Part shown: positions 11,441 to 23,264 of the stretch, in pieces | Position numbering within the stretch: the first letter of the stretch is position 1 | Layout of the letters: each line of letters begins with the position of its first letter | NCBI RefSeq assembly: GCF_020497125.1 | Contig: NC_059074.1 | Coordinates: 193,001,415 to 193,065,414, forward strand | From: Mauremys mutica | Taxonomy: Eukaryota; Chordata; Testudines; Geoemydidae | DNA length: 64,000 nt | Reading direction: 5' to 3' | The notes under the pieces: model-generated | What the model was told of the DNA's origin: nothing | The model's database searches: none | Seen by the model: the letters and a program-made list of their open reading frames with translations, nothing else | Translations under genes and position numbers: made by a program

Positions 11441-12573
11441 CTGCACTTGGCATCTGTATACATGAGAGGACTGAGTTCTCTTCTAACCCTTTGTGGGGGA
11501 CCCCCTGAGTTCACTAAAATGCACTATAAACAAAGCAACTTATTGACTCCTTGGTGGATGGGGGTGGGGAATGAAATACACATATTTTTTCTGGAAGGGC
11601 TATTATTGGCGTTACCCTTAATCTTTTACTTCCAATTTACATTGTACACCAGACTCCCAAATGAGTAATGGCATCACTGTTCTATTGACAGATGTCTGAA
11701 TCCTTTAAACCATGATTTTACTATGTGAACTTTCCTGCCACTGGAATCCCGCCGGTGCTATAAGAGAAGGGCTTTCTGACACAGGTGTAACTGTGCAAAC
11801 ATTATGGCGAGGGCCCAAAGTCCAGCTTGCTTAGATTCTCTCACATAAATATACGTGTCGTTAAATCAAACACAGCTTGTGTTCTATGAGAAAACCCTCT
11901 TTATAAGCAGTTGCCTGAGATCCATGCGATAACCCCTTTGCTTTGTGGATTGGTGTGTAAAGATAGCCAGTTCCTCTAAAAGATAATTCATGAGAAAGTG
12001 TTGGAATGAATAACAGTCATTAAACTATCTGGGCAAAAGCTGCTCTTGCACTTTTCTATGCCTGGATTTTCGACAACGTGTTTTTGAGAAAACCTCTCCT
12101 CTGTTTTCCAAGTGAAGGGATCTCCCCAGAATCAGTGAGTAAATCCTTCCAGAGTGGCATGTTACAGACAGTCATACGGGATCTGCCTGGAAAAGAAGGA
12201 AGTGATAACGCTTTGGAACATAATGACATTCTGTAAATAAAACCACGGAGTTGGCAAAAGTGTCATGCAAGTCAACATGCTTCAGTTTATTGCTAAGTGA
12301 ATTCAGGAATTAATCCCCCCACAATCACTCCTATGTTTTGGAAGTGTGACATTGTTAGCAATGTCTAAAACCACAACTGGTACTGAACAGCTTAACACAA
12401 TAAACTGAAATGAATATAAACAATTCCTGAGGAAAGTAAATTCAGTTTATCACAATCTTCTGGGGAATTGTGTTTGCTGTGACTGGAATATAGGAAACTG
12501 CCAAAGAAAATACAAAAACCAAACAACCCTGCCTCTTCCCCATACCTCTGGAATCTACAGTGATTGGGGCATG
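11441..12573. other. Anonymous sequence
   Basis: There is no gene. The region is mostly single-copy in appearance, without recognisable repeats up to the dinucleotide array at 12574. Confidence 0.5.

Positions 12574-12615
<42 letters not shown>
12574..12615. repeat. (TC)n-(AT)n compound microsatellite
   Basis: A perfect tc array at 12574-12598 runs directly into an at array ending about 12615. Confidence 0.95.
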
Positions 12616-12694
12616 AAATATGTGCATGTGTGCTGGCAAGAACATGACAGTTTGTAATCCATTTTCTTTGTGCTTTTAAATTTGTAGTGTATGA

Positions 12695-12805
12695 AACAAT
12701 GGGCCTGTTTCTGATCTCACATCATTTTTAGATGGGTGTGACTCTACTCACTTTAGTGAAGTGACTCCTGATTTGCACCACTGTAAATGAGACCAGAATC
12801 CAGCC
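12695..12805. repeat. Short palindromic repeat (ctgatttgcac type)
   Basis: The left edge gggcctgtttctgatctca mirrors the right edge ccactgtaaatgagaccaga, with actttagtgaagtgac in the centre. It is one of the small degraded inverted-repeat elements common in the window (compare 4290-4385, 51585-51690). Confidence 0.5.
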
Positions 12806-12934
12806 TATGTATAGAGAAGAGTCTGAACCACGTTATTCAAACACCTGAGAACTTTGGGAAAGTTCAACTCAGAATCCAGACTGTGTCTGTAATGAGCAGA
12901 ACCAAAAGTCTGGATGTAAACCGATTTGAAGACA

Positions 12935-13085
12935 TTTAGGACTAGATGTTTAAAAATGTTTTTAGGCACCTAAAGATGCCAATAGGTGCCTCGTGGCATT
13001 TTCAAATCACCTAAGCACCAAACTCTCATTGACTTCAATCCATAGGCAATTTTGAAAATTGCCGTAGGCACCTATCTACACCTTT
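12935..13085. repeat. Palindromic MITE-like repeat (ttaggcacctaa type)
   Basis: ttaggcacctaaagatgcc, taggtgcc, ttttcaaatcacctaagca, an attgacttcaatcc centre, then tttgaaaattgccgtaggca and ctttaggca form a degenerate palindrome. Related copies lie at 11165-11267, 17660-17732 with 18120-18215, and 41745-41970. Confidence 0.6.
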
Positions 13086-13170
13086 AGGCACTATTATTAT
13101 TACTGTGGTGCCTAAATCACGGACCAGGATGTCACTGTGCTAGGTGCTGTACAACTCTGGTCCTTTCCCC
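13085..13170 (-). mobile_element. SINE-like tail fragment
   Basis: tattattattactgtggtgc, then ggaccaggatgtcactgtgc and taggtgctgtacaactc, matches in reverse the tails at 18540-18690 and 57008-57268 (…gcctagcaaaatgggtcc…aataataaata). It is a 5'-truncated SINE tail on the minus strand. Confidence 0.5.
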
Positions 13171-13534
13171 CCCCCAGAGTTGAATTCCTCATGTTGGGCC
13201 CGCCCCTAGTTGAAAGTACTATGGTAGTTCCCATAAATATACCAGCTATTAGTGAATTTTGATTATCACTATTGTGTGCATGTCATTTTGTGGCTTATTC
13301 ACACTGCAGTGGCCAAAATTGTGCACCTAAATCGGGTAGTGGCATGCAAATATGCCTACGTGTACATCTAACTGGTCAGTTAGAAATGCACTTATAGGCA
13401 CGCAATCGTTGGTAAGTGAATGTACAAAGGAAGGGCCTTATTCAAAGGCCAGAGAAGCCACAAGGAATGTTTCCAATGACTTCAGTGAACAGTGGGTCAG
13501 GCCCTAAGTGTGGAGTTTCACATTCATGTAACAG

Positions 13535-13990
13535 GATGACTTGCCCTGGGGCTGCAGAGCGTGGGGCCAAGCCAGCCCTGATTATAGAACAAGCCCCACC
13601 TGAGGGGAATTGGGCAATTTCTTATAAAGAGCAGGTGGCTGCGGTAAGGAGGCAGCTCAGGAGGCTGTAGTTAGACTACAGAGTGAGAGAGGCTCCTGCA
13701 GGGAAGACCCTGAGACCAGGGGAATTGCTCCAGCTGGGAGTAGCCTGCTAAGGCAGGAAGGACTCTGACCCAACCAGGGCAGTTTGGGCTGTACCCGGCT
13801 GAAGACTGGAGGGAAGATTTTAGTGTTTAGTTTTGAACTTTAAGTTAATAAATCAGACGCTGCTATGATTGGACGGGAAAAACCTGGTGTGGAATTTATT
13901 TGGGGATTCAGGCAGGGAAGCTGAGGTGAGGGGCTGTGTGCAGGCCTGCCCTGAGCCTACCAGAGGGCACTCAGAGGCAGCCACTTAACA
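13535..13990 (+). mobile_element. LTR-like block with TATA box and poly(A) signal
   Basis: A GC-rich leader is followed by tataaag (13623-13629), a purine-rich stretch and a canonical aataaa (13847-13852) about 220 bp downstream, then about 140 bp to the apparent end. This spacing fits U3-R-U5 of a retroviral LTR on the plus strand. Neither terminus nor a target duplication could be fixed, so the boundaries are approximate and the call is an inference. Confidence 0.5.
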
Positions 13991-14067
13991 ATTCAGAAAG
14001 CCAAGCCTCTCCTGTTCTTCACTGGGATTTCAGTTAAAATGCAGATGCAGGGGCTATGACCATAGAT

Positions 14068-14326
14068 CAGTTTCTCTCAAACTGGGGTCGCCGCTTATGT
14101 AGGGAAAGCCCCTGGCAGGCCGGGACGGTTTGTTTACCTGCCCCGTTTGCAGGTCCGGCCGATCGCAGCTCCCACTGGCCGTGGTTCACCGCTGGCCTGG
14201 AGCAGCGAACCGCGGCCAGTGGGAGCCGCAATCGGCCAGACCTGCGGCTGGAGCAGGTAAACAAACTGGCCCGGCCTGGCAGGGGCTTTCCCTACACAAG
14301 CGGTGACCCCAGTTTGAGCAACACTG
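14068..14326. mobile_element. Near-palindromic hAT MITE
   Basis: A perfect 8-bp target duplication ccatagat (14060-14067, 14327-14334) flanks ends cagtttctctcaaactgggg and ccccagtttgagcaacactg. The inverted arms continue for about 120 bp each (gggaaagcccctggcaggccgg against ccggcctggcaggggctttccc; gtttgtttacctg against caggtaaacaaac), leaving a short loop near 14195. The element is 259 bp long and non-coding, and as RNA or single strand would form a long hairpin. Confidence 0.92.
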
Positions 14327-14334
14327 CCATAGAT

Positions 14335-15750
14335 AGCACTGTCTCAGCATTAAGTGCTAAGAAAAGTGGAAGAACTGGAAATTGCAGAATATCTTTCAAA
14401 ATTAAGAACCCATGACAACAGATGTGTGAAAGGTTTGCAAGGAGCCAGAAACCACATGAAACTGGTCTGGTTTGGGGTTTTTAAAACTTTGAAATTCAGC
14501 CAACATGCATTCAAAAGTTTGTTCGGTGTGTAAGGCAAACTTTCTAGGGTGGAATTTTGAAATGCACAAGACCCATTGTCTTCCAAATCTCATTGTGCTT
14601 CAGTGGGATTTCTGCTCCTACCTCCTTCTGGCACTTCTTAAAATCCCTGCCTTAAACAAACCTGGGTCCATCACAAAGACAGAGAGACTTTCTTCCATCC
14701 AGATTTCAGTTCAGGTTTTAAAAACCTCTGCAATTGGCAGGCTTTCAAATCCTGTGTTCTGTTGTGAGCCAATCTCTAGCTGCGACCACGGGCCGGACTC
14801 TGCTCTCAGTGTAAATCTAAAGTAATGTCTTTTAAGTAACTGAAATTACACTGGTGAAACTGAAATCTGAAACTTGCCTTAGAGGCATAAGTGCTGGTAA
14901 ACCATGAGAGAATCTAAACCCAGATACTGATATGCCGAAATTCCACAGGCGGTGTTCCTGGTGTGTATTTCAGCCCAGCTGGTATTCTCATAGGAATCCC
15001 ATGCTCATTTCTTGTCCAATTTTACAGGCTCAGGAAGTTTGGTCAGTTTATATAATCTTCAAATAAGCATGTTAGCACTGGGGTGGGTGGCCCATCTGAA
15101 CCATTTTTGTGAAGTTTTCCCATTACTGGTAATTACATTATTAACCTGTTGTGACCCAGTATGTAAAGAAAGCTGCACATCCAAGGAGATGCTTCTTCAG
15201 TCTCTTCCCTTACATGTTTGTACAAATCTCACACACTTACTGAGATCCTTCCTCCTACATGTTTATTCTCAGGATTATAAATGCGCAGCCATTTAAATTG
15301 AAATGAACAGTGTTAATCATAGCGTGGTGACTTTCGGGGGAGGGGGCTGTGCATTTGGGTGTTCTTTAATGAAGAATGAGATTTTGCATAGAAAGTAGAA
15401 TTGTAACTCACCCATTGCCTGCTCTCACGTTCTCTCCTCCTTGCACCATGTTTGGTCACAGCACAAGATGATCTTCCAGAATTAAACAAATTGCAAAATC
15501 CTAAAGCTGACTTAGGAAGTTTGTGTAATGTTGTATTACATTTTCTGAAAAATCCACAATACAATAAATTCAGCTCTTTATAATAAAGGGCCAAACCGGG
15601 GACTCTTTGATCTCCCTTCAGATGGGTGAACTTTAATGCCACAAAAATAATATTGACTCCACTGCTGTGTTCTAGCTTCCCAGGTTATTACTGCCAGTCT
15701 GTCTGAAATAAAGACAGAGCCAGGAGCAGGAGTAATCTGCGTAGGGTGAA
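14335..15750. other. Anonymous sequence
   Basis: No gene or clear repeat is recognised. Open frames of 94-109 codons occur on both strands but none shows a domain, signal peptide or splice-flanked structure. Confidence 0.5.
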
Positions 15751-15912
15751 CATAAGAATGACCATACTGGGTCAGACCAAGGGTACCTCTAGCCCAGTAT
15801 CCTGTCTTCTGACAGTGGCCAATGCCAGGTGCCCCAGAGGGAATGAACAGAACAGGTAATCACCAAGAAATCCATCCCCTGTTGCTCATTCCCAGCTTCT
15901 GGCAAACAGAGC
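15751..15912 (-). mobile_element. CR1 LINE 3' fragment
   Basis: The plus strand reads cataagaatgaccatactgg, gtcagaccaagggtacctct, then a gacagtggccaatgccaggt block and ccccagagggaatgaacaga. This is the complement of the 3' UTR seen on the plus strand at the end of the CR1 at 21123-22079 (…ggcattggccactg…gacccagtatggccattcttatg), so it is a 5'-truncated minus-strand copy of the same subfamily. Confidence 0.85.
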
Positions 15913-17659
15913 TTGGATGGGGACATGGGGATGCTGTAGCTGCACCAGGACACACTTTCTTATGGATCTGACCCTAAGTCCATTTAAATCTTTCCATTTC
16001 CTTAAAGCGACCCAGAAAATGCATTCAGTAGCTTCTCACCCATACACCCAGCCTGGAATGCCCTTCCTCCATAGCTCCAGTGACAGAGCACCTGTGCTCA
16101 GGGCCTACAGAACAGCCTTTTGGCAGTGAGGAAACCAAATGTGTCTCCCCTCTAGCACACAGAATATCTTTCAGTAGCAATCCATGCGAACTCAAAATGG
16201 CTCATGCCGTCACATGCTGACAATCAATTCTTTTAAATATATGTATTTTGAATGCACATTGGGGTGAGCACGAGGTTGTATAAGCCGCATCTTTTATGAG
16301 ATGCCTATCATCTCAATGCTTTTTAAATGGGGAACTCAAACATGAGCCGTGACATATTTTAATTATGGGAAAACAAAAAAAAGGAAGAAATAAAATGCAA
16401 TCCAACAGAGCTAAGATTTAGGCTGACATCACTTTCCATATAATTGCGATGCCAACAGATACTCGATAAACATACCAGCATTGCTAAAATGATTTATGGC
16501 CTGAATAGCTGAATGTAAAATATTATCAATAGATGTGTCATCATTGATCTTTCCTGGGTGTAGCAGCTGAAGGATTAGAGGTGGGAGATGATTTCCAACA
16601 AACCATTCTTGACAGGAATCCAAAGGAAACAATGTGCAGGGACAGACAGCTGACAAATTCAGTATGGGGCCATTAAAACATGTGATGAATTTGCCAGGAC
16701 GGTATATATTTGTGCAAGAGGTGAGCTCATATCTGCCATAAATTTGTCAGCTGTGACACAGTATGCTCAGGCCTGGCATGAATAATGCCTAGCTATTTAC
16801 AGGCTTTGTCTGGCAAAAGCTCTATCAGTCACTCCAGGATTATTTACAAAGAAATGTGTCTATCAGTTACAAGGACATGACTTTGCCACTAAAAGATAAC
16901 AAAAGAGGAAATCAGCCAGTGGCTGCCCAGTGAAAGATGCATCTTCTCCAGAGTAGCTCTGGACGGGAATGAATCAGATGGACTGCAATAGGCCCTCCTG
17001 GCAGAATGCCTGGCATAGGCTGCAATAGTACATTTATCCACGCTGATTAGATTAGAAATTATTAATAGGGGTCTATGGAGTAGAGCAAAGGGTCATTTAG
17101 AGTTTAATTCTGTTCTCAGATAACTTCATTTCAGCTGATGGGATTGTTATTGTAGGGGTTTTATATGTTTATAGGAAACAATATACTCAATAATGAAGTC
17201 ATGCATCCTTCTGCAAGGCTAGGAGAGCTATTGTGTAGCTGGAGTGAAGTCTTCACAATTGTGTTAATTAAGTAATAGTGATTTGACTTTGTCTCCTCAT
17301 AAAATACATTTAAGAAGTGTCTAAAAGCTCCTGAGAATGTGTCCTCTCAATATAAATATATAGTACAACAAGCAAGAAATGAAAGCAGTCTTGGCCTGAG
17401 TAAACTGGATAGCTGACATGAGGCTTTTACTTAAGAAAGCCAGTGCCTTGGTTTGCAGATACAGCTTCCTGCTACATTAATATAAATGCCTTATTGGTTG
17501 AGTATTAGATGTAGTAGTTCTTTTTTCCCTGTACTCAGTCCTGATGACTGTGGAAAGCAAGATTATAGAATTTTATATTGATGGTATATTTTAAACTCAT
17601 CGTTATTTGGCTCGCTCTCTCTCTCTCAGACACAGTAGGAAATCAGAGTGCAGGGCAAT
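15913..17659. other. Repeat-free stretch, possible conserved non-coding DNA
   Basis: From about 16200 to 17600 I see no transposon-derived sequence, no coding frame longer than 75 codons and no long simple repeat. It contains several A/T-rich homeodomain- or forkhead-like words (cgataaacat, gatttatggc, gtgttaattaag, attattaatag). A (ct)n run lies at 17614-17627. Regulatory function is inference only. Confidence 0.35.
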
Positions 17660-18215
17660 TAGCGCCAAGCCCAGCATTGTCAAACTTGGGTGCCTAAAGT
17701 TAGTGTCTGAAATCCATATTTAGGACACTAAATAGAACTGGCCAAGTTTTCAGAGCTGCTGAGTAAAATAAGGCAGGAAATTATTTTGCTCTATGCAAAC
17801 AAATCAGACAAAAATGAAACATCTTCATTTTCATCAACATTTTTCGTCATTTTTTTGCCAAATTTGTTTTTTGTCCACTGAAAGCCAAAGCAATTTCAAT
17901 TTAAAACTGGGATTATTATGATTATTTATTGGTTGCCAAAACCAGAAAAAAATTAAGATCTGGATTTTTTTGCCAAATTCACTCTAAAAATTTCTGTTTC
18001 TTCAAAATGCCATTTTATATTAGAAAAATGTTTGGGTGGAAATCTTTTGACCAGCTCTAGTGCTGAGCAAACTTCAGTTCCTCTTCTTGTCATTGCTTAA
18101 ACAATGAGATCTGTGGGAGGTCAGAGCCTCTAAAAATTAGGCCACTTTTAATTAGATGCCCCAAAACAGAGTTAGGTTTCTTATTTTAGGTACCCATGCT
18201 TGAAATTTTTGGCCA
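17660..18215. repeat. ttaggcac-type repeat split by an A/T-rich fold-back
   Basis: 17660-17732 (ttgggtgcctaaagt, ccatatttaggacactaaa) and 18120-18215 (aaaattaggcc, ttattttaggtaccc, gaaatttttggcc) look like the two halves of one ttaggcac palindrome. Between them, 17733-18060 starts tagaactggccaagtttt and ends ttttgaccagctcta, an inverted pair with an A/T-rich interior. The second element appears to have inserted into the first. Confidence 0.5.
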
Positions 18216-18539
18216 GAATTTTGTTCTGATGTGGGGCTGTTTCACTGACTTTGCATAATGAATCACATTATTACTTATAATAGTTACAACCATGTCATTA
18301 TTTCTATTATAAACCCTTACTTTTAAAGGGCTGATCCTGAGGCCATCACAACTTCCTGAAAATTGAAATGTCTGTTTGCAAGTAGCAGGGAGCGATATCC
18401 TAGCAGGTGTAAATCAGCATCTTTCCATTAATGTCAATGGACTTACATGAACACACACCAGTTGAGAATCTGACCCAGATTCTCTAGGAAAAATGGGAAG
18501 AACATTACTGATTTGAAATCAAATGTATACAAAAGTAAG

Positions 18540-18690
18540 CATAGAATGTAAAACTGTAGAATATAAACTCTTCAGTGCAGGGATAGCGTTTCTGTTGTGT
18601 CTGTTCAGTCAGTGCCTAGCAAAATGGGTCCGATCCCTGATTAGGGCTCCCTGATGCCATCGCAATGTAAATAATAAATAACAATCAGGT
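18540..18690 (+). mobile_element. 5'-truncated SINE tail
   Basis: aaactcttcagtgcagggat, gtgcctagcaaaatgggtcc, attagggctccctgatgcc and the aataataaataa tail match the distal half of the SINE at 57008-57268 and neighbours. The tRNA-like head is missing. Confidence 0.55.
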
Positions 18691-20474
18691 ACCTTTTTGT
18701 CCCCTGCTAATACTCAAAAGCAAGTATAGTTCCCTTGTCTGCATCTTGGTTTCTAATATGAACTGGCACAGTTAGCTATTTTGGAAGAAACAGATGGTTA
18801 ATTTGAGGATGATGCTGGAGGAGGAGGTCGTCAATGGACAAGTTCATTTTATTTCCCAAACCGACCACAGTAATAGATTTTCAACAGAAGGCCTTTTAGC
18901 TTATTGACTTCCTGAGCATGCGTGGCAACCTCGTTGATAGTGACAGACCGTAAGTGCTCTGAAGGAGCTATCATAGTCAATTGTGTCAATGATATGTGAG
19001 CTCAGTAAGATTTACTGTATATGATAGATGGAATCACTCAAAGGAGTTCTTACAGCCTGTTTTTAGCATAGATTTTGACCAAAGACCTTCAGTATATTTA
19101 TAGGTATGATTCAGTGGCTCAAGTCAATAATCCACAAGTTTACAATTTCCTAATTATGTATTGAAATAATCCATGATTTTGAGTGTTCATAAATACCTGT
19201 TTACAAAATGAACCACAGCCTGTCCTGTGCAGCCAATCTGGTGTCCTGCTCTTTTACAAGGAACAGTCTTTCTTTAAAGAATTTCTTGCACCATTAAGAA
19301 AACAAAGGACATTGACATGAAAATACAGCTAAAATAAATGTTAATGCTGTGACTGCAACTGAGAAAAGGTCATTTACAATTAGGGCTGATACTCCATTAT
19401 GATTCTGAATGTCTCTCTCACTAAAGTCTCAAGCAGGAAAATGACCATTGGCTCAACAAAGAAAAGATGCAGGTATTGAAAAAATCATTGTGTTAAAAAA
19501 AAAAAAAAGCCAAACAATGTATTTTGTGTTGCTCCAGCATCCATTTTCAATAGGTGTGGAAATGGGTAATGACAGCACAGCTTTGCGAATTCTTTCTTGT
19601 AAGATGCTGCAGGGTTGCTGGAACAGTTAGTACAGTGGGGGTGCTGAGAACCACTGAACCAAACTGTAAACCCTGTATATGGAAACCACTTCAAGCTGAA
19701 GGTGGCTAGCAACAGGCACCTTGTTGGATTGGATCCTTAGGATTTGATTATAAGCCCATTGAAGTCAATAGGAATCTTTCTTTGATGGGCTTTGGATCAG
19801 GTCCTTAGCGATGGGAGCTGCCATGGGAGTGGAACTGTGTGGAAAAATTCTCATGGCTGGCCAGCAAACATCGGCTAAGCCATGTTGTGGTTGGAATTGT
19901 ACCCAATACAACATTTGGTTGGCTCCCTTGAATTTTCCATTTTTTCTAAAGGGTCCTGTTTTATATGGTTTTTATTTTTTATCTAAGGCTTATATTTATG
20001 AAGGTAATCGTAAACATACTTAGCATTTATAAGGTACCTAAGTACTTTGAGGCTGGAATTTTCAATAAGATTGTGGCTAGGGAGGACTCGCTCCTACCTA
20101 CTTTCTAGCCCACATATGGCTTGGAGACCTGCTTCTGGTAAGACACCTCATGTGGTTTATTTACAGTGTTATTTTCCACCACCTTTACAGATTATTCAGC
20201 CATATATCAACAGGACCATGGAGCCCACATCTTCTGGGCCAAAGAGGGAGGGGGAGCAACTCTGGCTGCTCCTCTCTCTCTTTTGCACCAGCAGGGCTAA
20301 CGAATTAATTAGCCTTTTAGCTCCCTTCACCCCATCCCGGTCTATCACTGTTCCCAGTCAGATGTGGTCTGGGGAAACTAATTGGAGTTGCAGTGATCAG
20401 AGTGCTGGCTCAGCTGCTGCTCCCAGCACTCTCTCATAGATTTGAATACCTAATTCCCTTGGGCTCCTTTGAAA
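18691..20474. other. Anonymous sequence
   Basis: There is no gene. An A run lies at about 19495-19508. A short palindromic repeat at 19725-19812 has edges ggattggatccttagga and gggctttggatcaggtcctta around ttgaagtcaatagg. 20047-20439 holds a 130-codon open frame without recognisable features. Confidence 0.55.
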
Positions 20475-20482
20475 ACCTCAGC

Positions 20483-20869
20483 CAGGGGTGAAAGTAACAC
20501 AGAAGACTCACTGGTACGGAGGCCCGGCTCCAGGACCTGGAAGGGGCGGGGCCTCAGGCGGAAGGGGTGGGGCTGGGGTCAGCATCTCTCAGCCAGGCCA
20601 TCCACGCTGCCTGGCCTATGCCGCCCGGGGCTCCGGCGGTGATTTAAAAGGGCCTGGGGCTTCAGCTGCTGCGGCAGCCCTTTTAAATCAGATGCCCCTT
20701 TTACCTGCCCCATCGGTGGCCCTGCCGTGGGGTCCTTACTGGCAGGACCACCAATAGGGGGGGGAGGGGGCAAAAGGGGCAGCAACGTTAAAGTGCTGCC
20801 ATGGCTGTGTATGGGCTGGTACGGGTGGCCACTCTTACCGGTACGCCGTACCAGCCTACATTCACCCCG
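20483..20869. mobile_element. hAT non-autonomous element (ggtacggcgtacc type)
   Basis: An 8-bp target duplication acctcagc (20475-20482, 20870-20877) flanks ends caggggtgaaagt and acattcaccccg. Inside the right end, ggtacgccgtacc is palindromic; the left end has the matching cactggtacgga. The interior contains an inverted pair atttaaaagggcc and cccttttaaatc. No transposase is encoded. Confidence 0.85.
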
Positions 20870-20884
20870 ACCTCAGCCCTAATC

Positions 20885-21075
20885 CATCGATATCCCAGGG
20901 CTCAGAGGTGGCGAAAAATGATTATCCCTCTTTAATAGATAGAAAACTAAGGCATAGAAGGTGAAGTAACTTGCCCAGCATCTCATGAGAAGAAAGTGGA
21001 GCAGAGCCTCAGATATCTGAGTGACAGTCCTATGCCCTATCTTCTGCTCTGGAAAGGCATTTAAGCTCATGTTAT
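20885..21075 (-). mobile_element. SINE (MIR-like) fragment, minus strand
   Basis: The plus strand shows gattatccctctttaatagat, agaaaactaaggcatagaag and aagtaacttgcccagcatct, then a region ending near a gccctatcttctgctctgg box. This is the complement of a tRNA-SINE body (…cttgggcaagtcacttc…cctcagtttcc…). It is diverged. Confidence 0.55.
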
Positions 21076-21084
21076 ACTGTGCGT

Positions 21085-22130
21085 CTGGGTGGGTCATCAG
21101 CAGTAGGGATTGAACCTGGGATATGCAGACTGAAGAATTTCAAAAAGATCTCACAAAACTAAGTGATTGGGCAACAAAATGGCAAATGAAATTTAATGTG
21201 GATAAATGTAAAGTAATTCACATTGGAAAAAATAACCCCAACTATACATACAGTATGATGGGGGCTAATTTAGCTACAACTAATCAGGAAAGAGATCTTG
21301 GAGTTATTGTGAATAGTTCTCTGAAGATGTCCACGCAGTGTGCAGTAGCAGTCAAAAAAAGCACACAGGATGTTAGGAATAATTAAAAAAGGGATAGAGA
21401 ATAAGACGGAGAATATCTTATTGCCCTTATAAAAATCCATGGTACGCCCACATATTGAATACTGAATACAGATGTGGTCTCCTCATCTCAAAAAAGATAT
21501 ACTGGCATTAGAAAAGGTTCAGAAAAGGGCAACCAAAATGATTAGGGGTTTGGAACAGGTCCCATATGAGGAGAGATTAAAGAGGCTAGTACTTCTCAGC
21601 TTGGAAAAGAGGAGACTAAGGGGGGATATGATAGAGGTATATCATATCATCATGAGTGGTGTGGAGAAAGTGAATAAGGAAAAGTTATTTACTTGTTCCC
21701 ATAATATAAGAACTAGGGGCCACCAAATGAAATGAATGGGCAGCAGGTTTAAAACAAATAAAAGAAAGTTCTTCTTCACACAGCGCACAGTCAACCTGTG
21801 AAACTCCTTGCCTTAGGAGGTTGTGAAGGCTAGGACTATAACAGGGTTTAAAAGAGAACTAGATTAATTCATGGAGGTTAATTCCATTAAAGGCTATTAG
21901 CTAGGACAGGTAAGGAATGGTGTCCCTAGCCTCTGTTTGTCAGAGGGTGGAGATGGATGGCAGGAGAGAGATCACTTGATCATTACCTGTTAGGTTCACT
22001 CCCTCTGGAGCACCTGGCATTGGCCACTGAGCTGGATGGACCTTTGGTCTGACCCAGTATGGCCATTCTTATGTTCTTCTGATGTTTTGCTCTTAAAGCA
22101 TGAGCCTCTACTGCCTGAGCTAAAAGATCT
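21085..22130 (-). mobile_element. tRNA-derived SINE split by a CR1 insertion
   Basis: The left half, gtagggattgaacctgggat at 21101-21120, is a reversed B box. The right half, aaagcatgagcctctactgc then ctgagctaaaagatctta (about 22096-22130), is a reversed A-box region. Together they are the complement of the head at 35545-35630 (ttttagctcatgcagtagagg…ggttcaatccc). The intervening 21123-22079 is a CR1, so the SINE is the older element. Confidence 0.65.
21123..22079 (+). mobile_element. CR1 LINE, 3' part of ORF2 and 3' UTR
   Basis: Two frames, 21123-21386 (87 codons) and 21472-21735 (87 codons), encode the C-terminal part of the CR1 ORF2 protein downstream of the reverse transcriptase palm. Recognisable pieces are LSDWATKWQMKFNVDKCKVI, ERDLGVIV, LEKVQKRATKMIRGLE and YEERLKRL. 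Between and after them are stops, so it is a pseudogene fragment of an element normally of 4-5 kb. The 3' UTR ends attcttatgttct. It inserted into an older SINE. Confidence 0.9.
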
Positions 22131-23264
22131 TATCCTGTTGACTTCAGTGGAATGAACTGCTATGTCTAGAACACAAGGATGTGTGCTGGTGGGTTATATG
22201 GAGGGGTTGCATTCTGAAACCCACTTGGTATTGTGGGTTTTGTTTTTTAATTAAACATACCAACTTTCTGATCAAAAAATATCACTCTGAAGTGACCACT
22301 CATTCCTCAGACAAATAACTTTACAAATTTCTCTGCAGTTGAGTCCATGTGTCTGCTTCTAAACCTTTTCTGCTGGAAAGACATCCAGGCGTACAGGCAT
22401 TGCTGTAAATAACAATGTTTCAAACACTACAGCTCCCAGTCATTTTAAATATAGTCCTGGAGTAGAGATAACAAACATGAAGCTGGCCGCCCTAATACAA
22501 GAAAAGAAGGTGTAAAGACATCAGCAAAAGCCAAACCAGGAAACCCTGCCACCTTAAGGCACCGTAAACTGAGAGCAATAAATCAAACTGAAACACATAT
22601 TTCATTGTGAACTGAACACCACGAAGTCTGACGTTTCTACAGGCAAGGCACAAATATCATTTTACCTTCAAAAAACAACCACTTTTAAAAGCTTCAGTAG
22701 AAACAGCGCACAAAAGAGCAAATTAATGATGGGCATACCCAGTCTGATGGAATTTTGTGGGTCCTACTACGGTCCTGCTTTTGCCGAACATCAATCCACA
22801 CTTTTCCAGTGCCGCTCCCCATTGCTATCCCAATGGTACTAAGTCCAGTAACTATGTTATAGCTACATTAAGCTGCCAGTCTTGACCCGATTCTGCTGCA
22901 GCTACATAAGCAAATATACTATCAGACCCTGCAGATCTTATTGCTGTTTGGGCTCTTTGTTTCATTTTGCTTGGTGAGTGTGTTTTTACAGCTTAGTTCT
23001 TTTAGCATCTCTGAAACTTTTCTTTGGTACACAAGCCCAAGGATCTCTTTACTGCCCACATTCTATCCCACTAAGGGCTTCGTTAGCAACTTGCCAGACA
23101 ACCAAAGCCTATGCTTGAGGAAGAAGATTGCAGCTGCTTTCATCTTCAGTATAGCGGTAGGGCCCATGGCCACTAATGTTCTCCACACGCCACTTTTTTA
23201 TAATAGTAAATCTTTTTACATCTCAAAGCTCTCCCGGCACTTTGTCATGGTGGTTAAGTATTAT
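22131..23264. other. Anonymous sequence
   Basis: No gene is supported. A 110-codon frame at 22941-23273 is hydrophobic at its start, but the region has no flanking gene structure and the frame runs into a SINE fragment. Confidence 0.5.

Noticed and set aside
13416..13670. 84-codon frame overlapping the LTR-like block
   Set aside because: It crosses from anonymous sequence into the leader of the LTR-like block and shows no gag, pol or env similarity.
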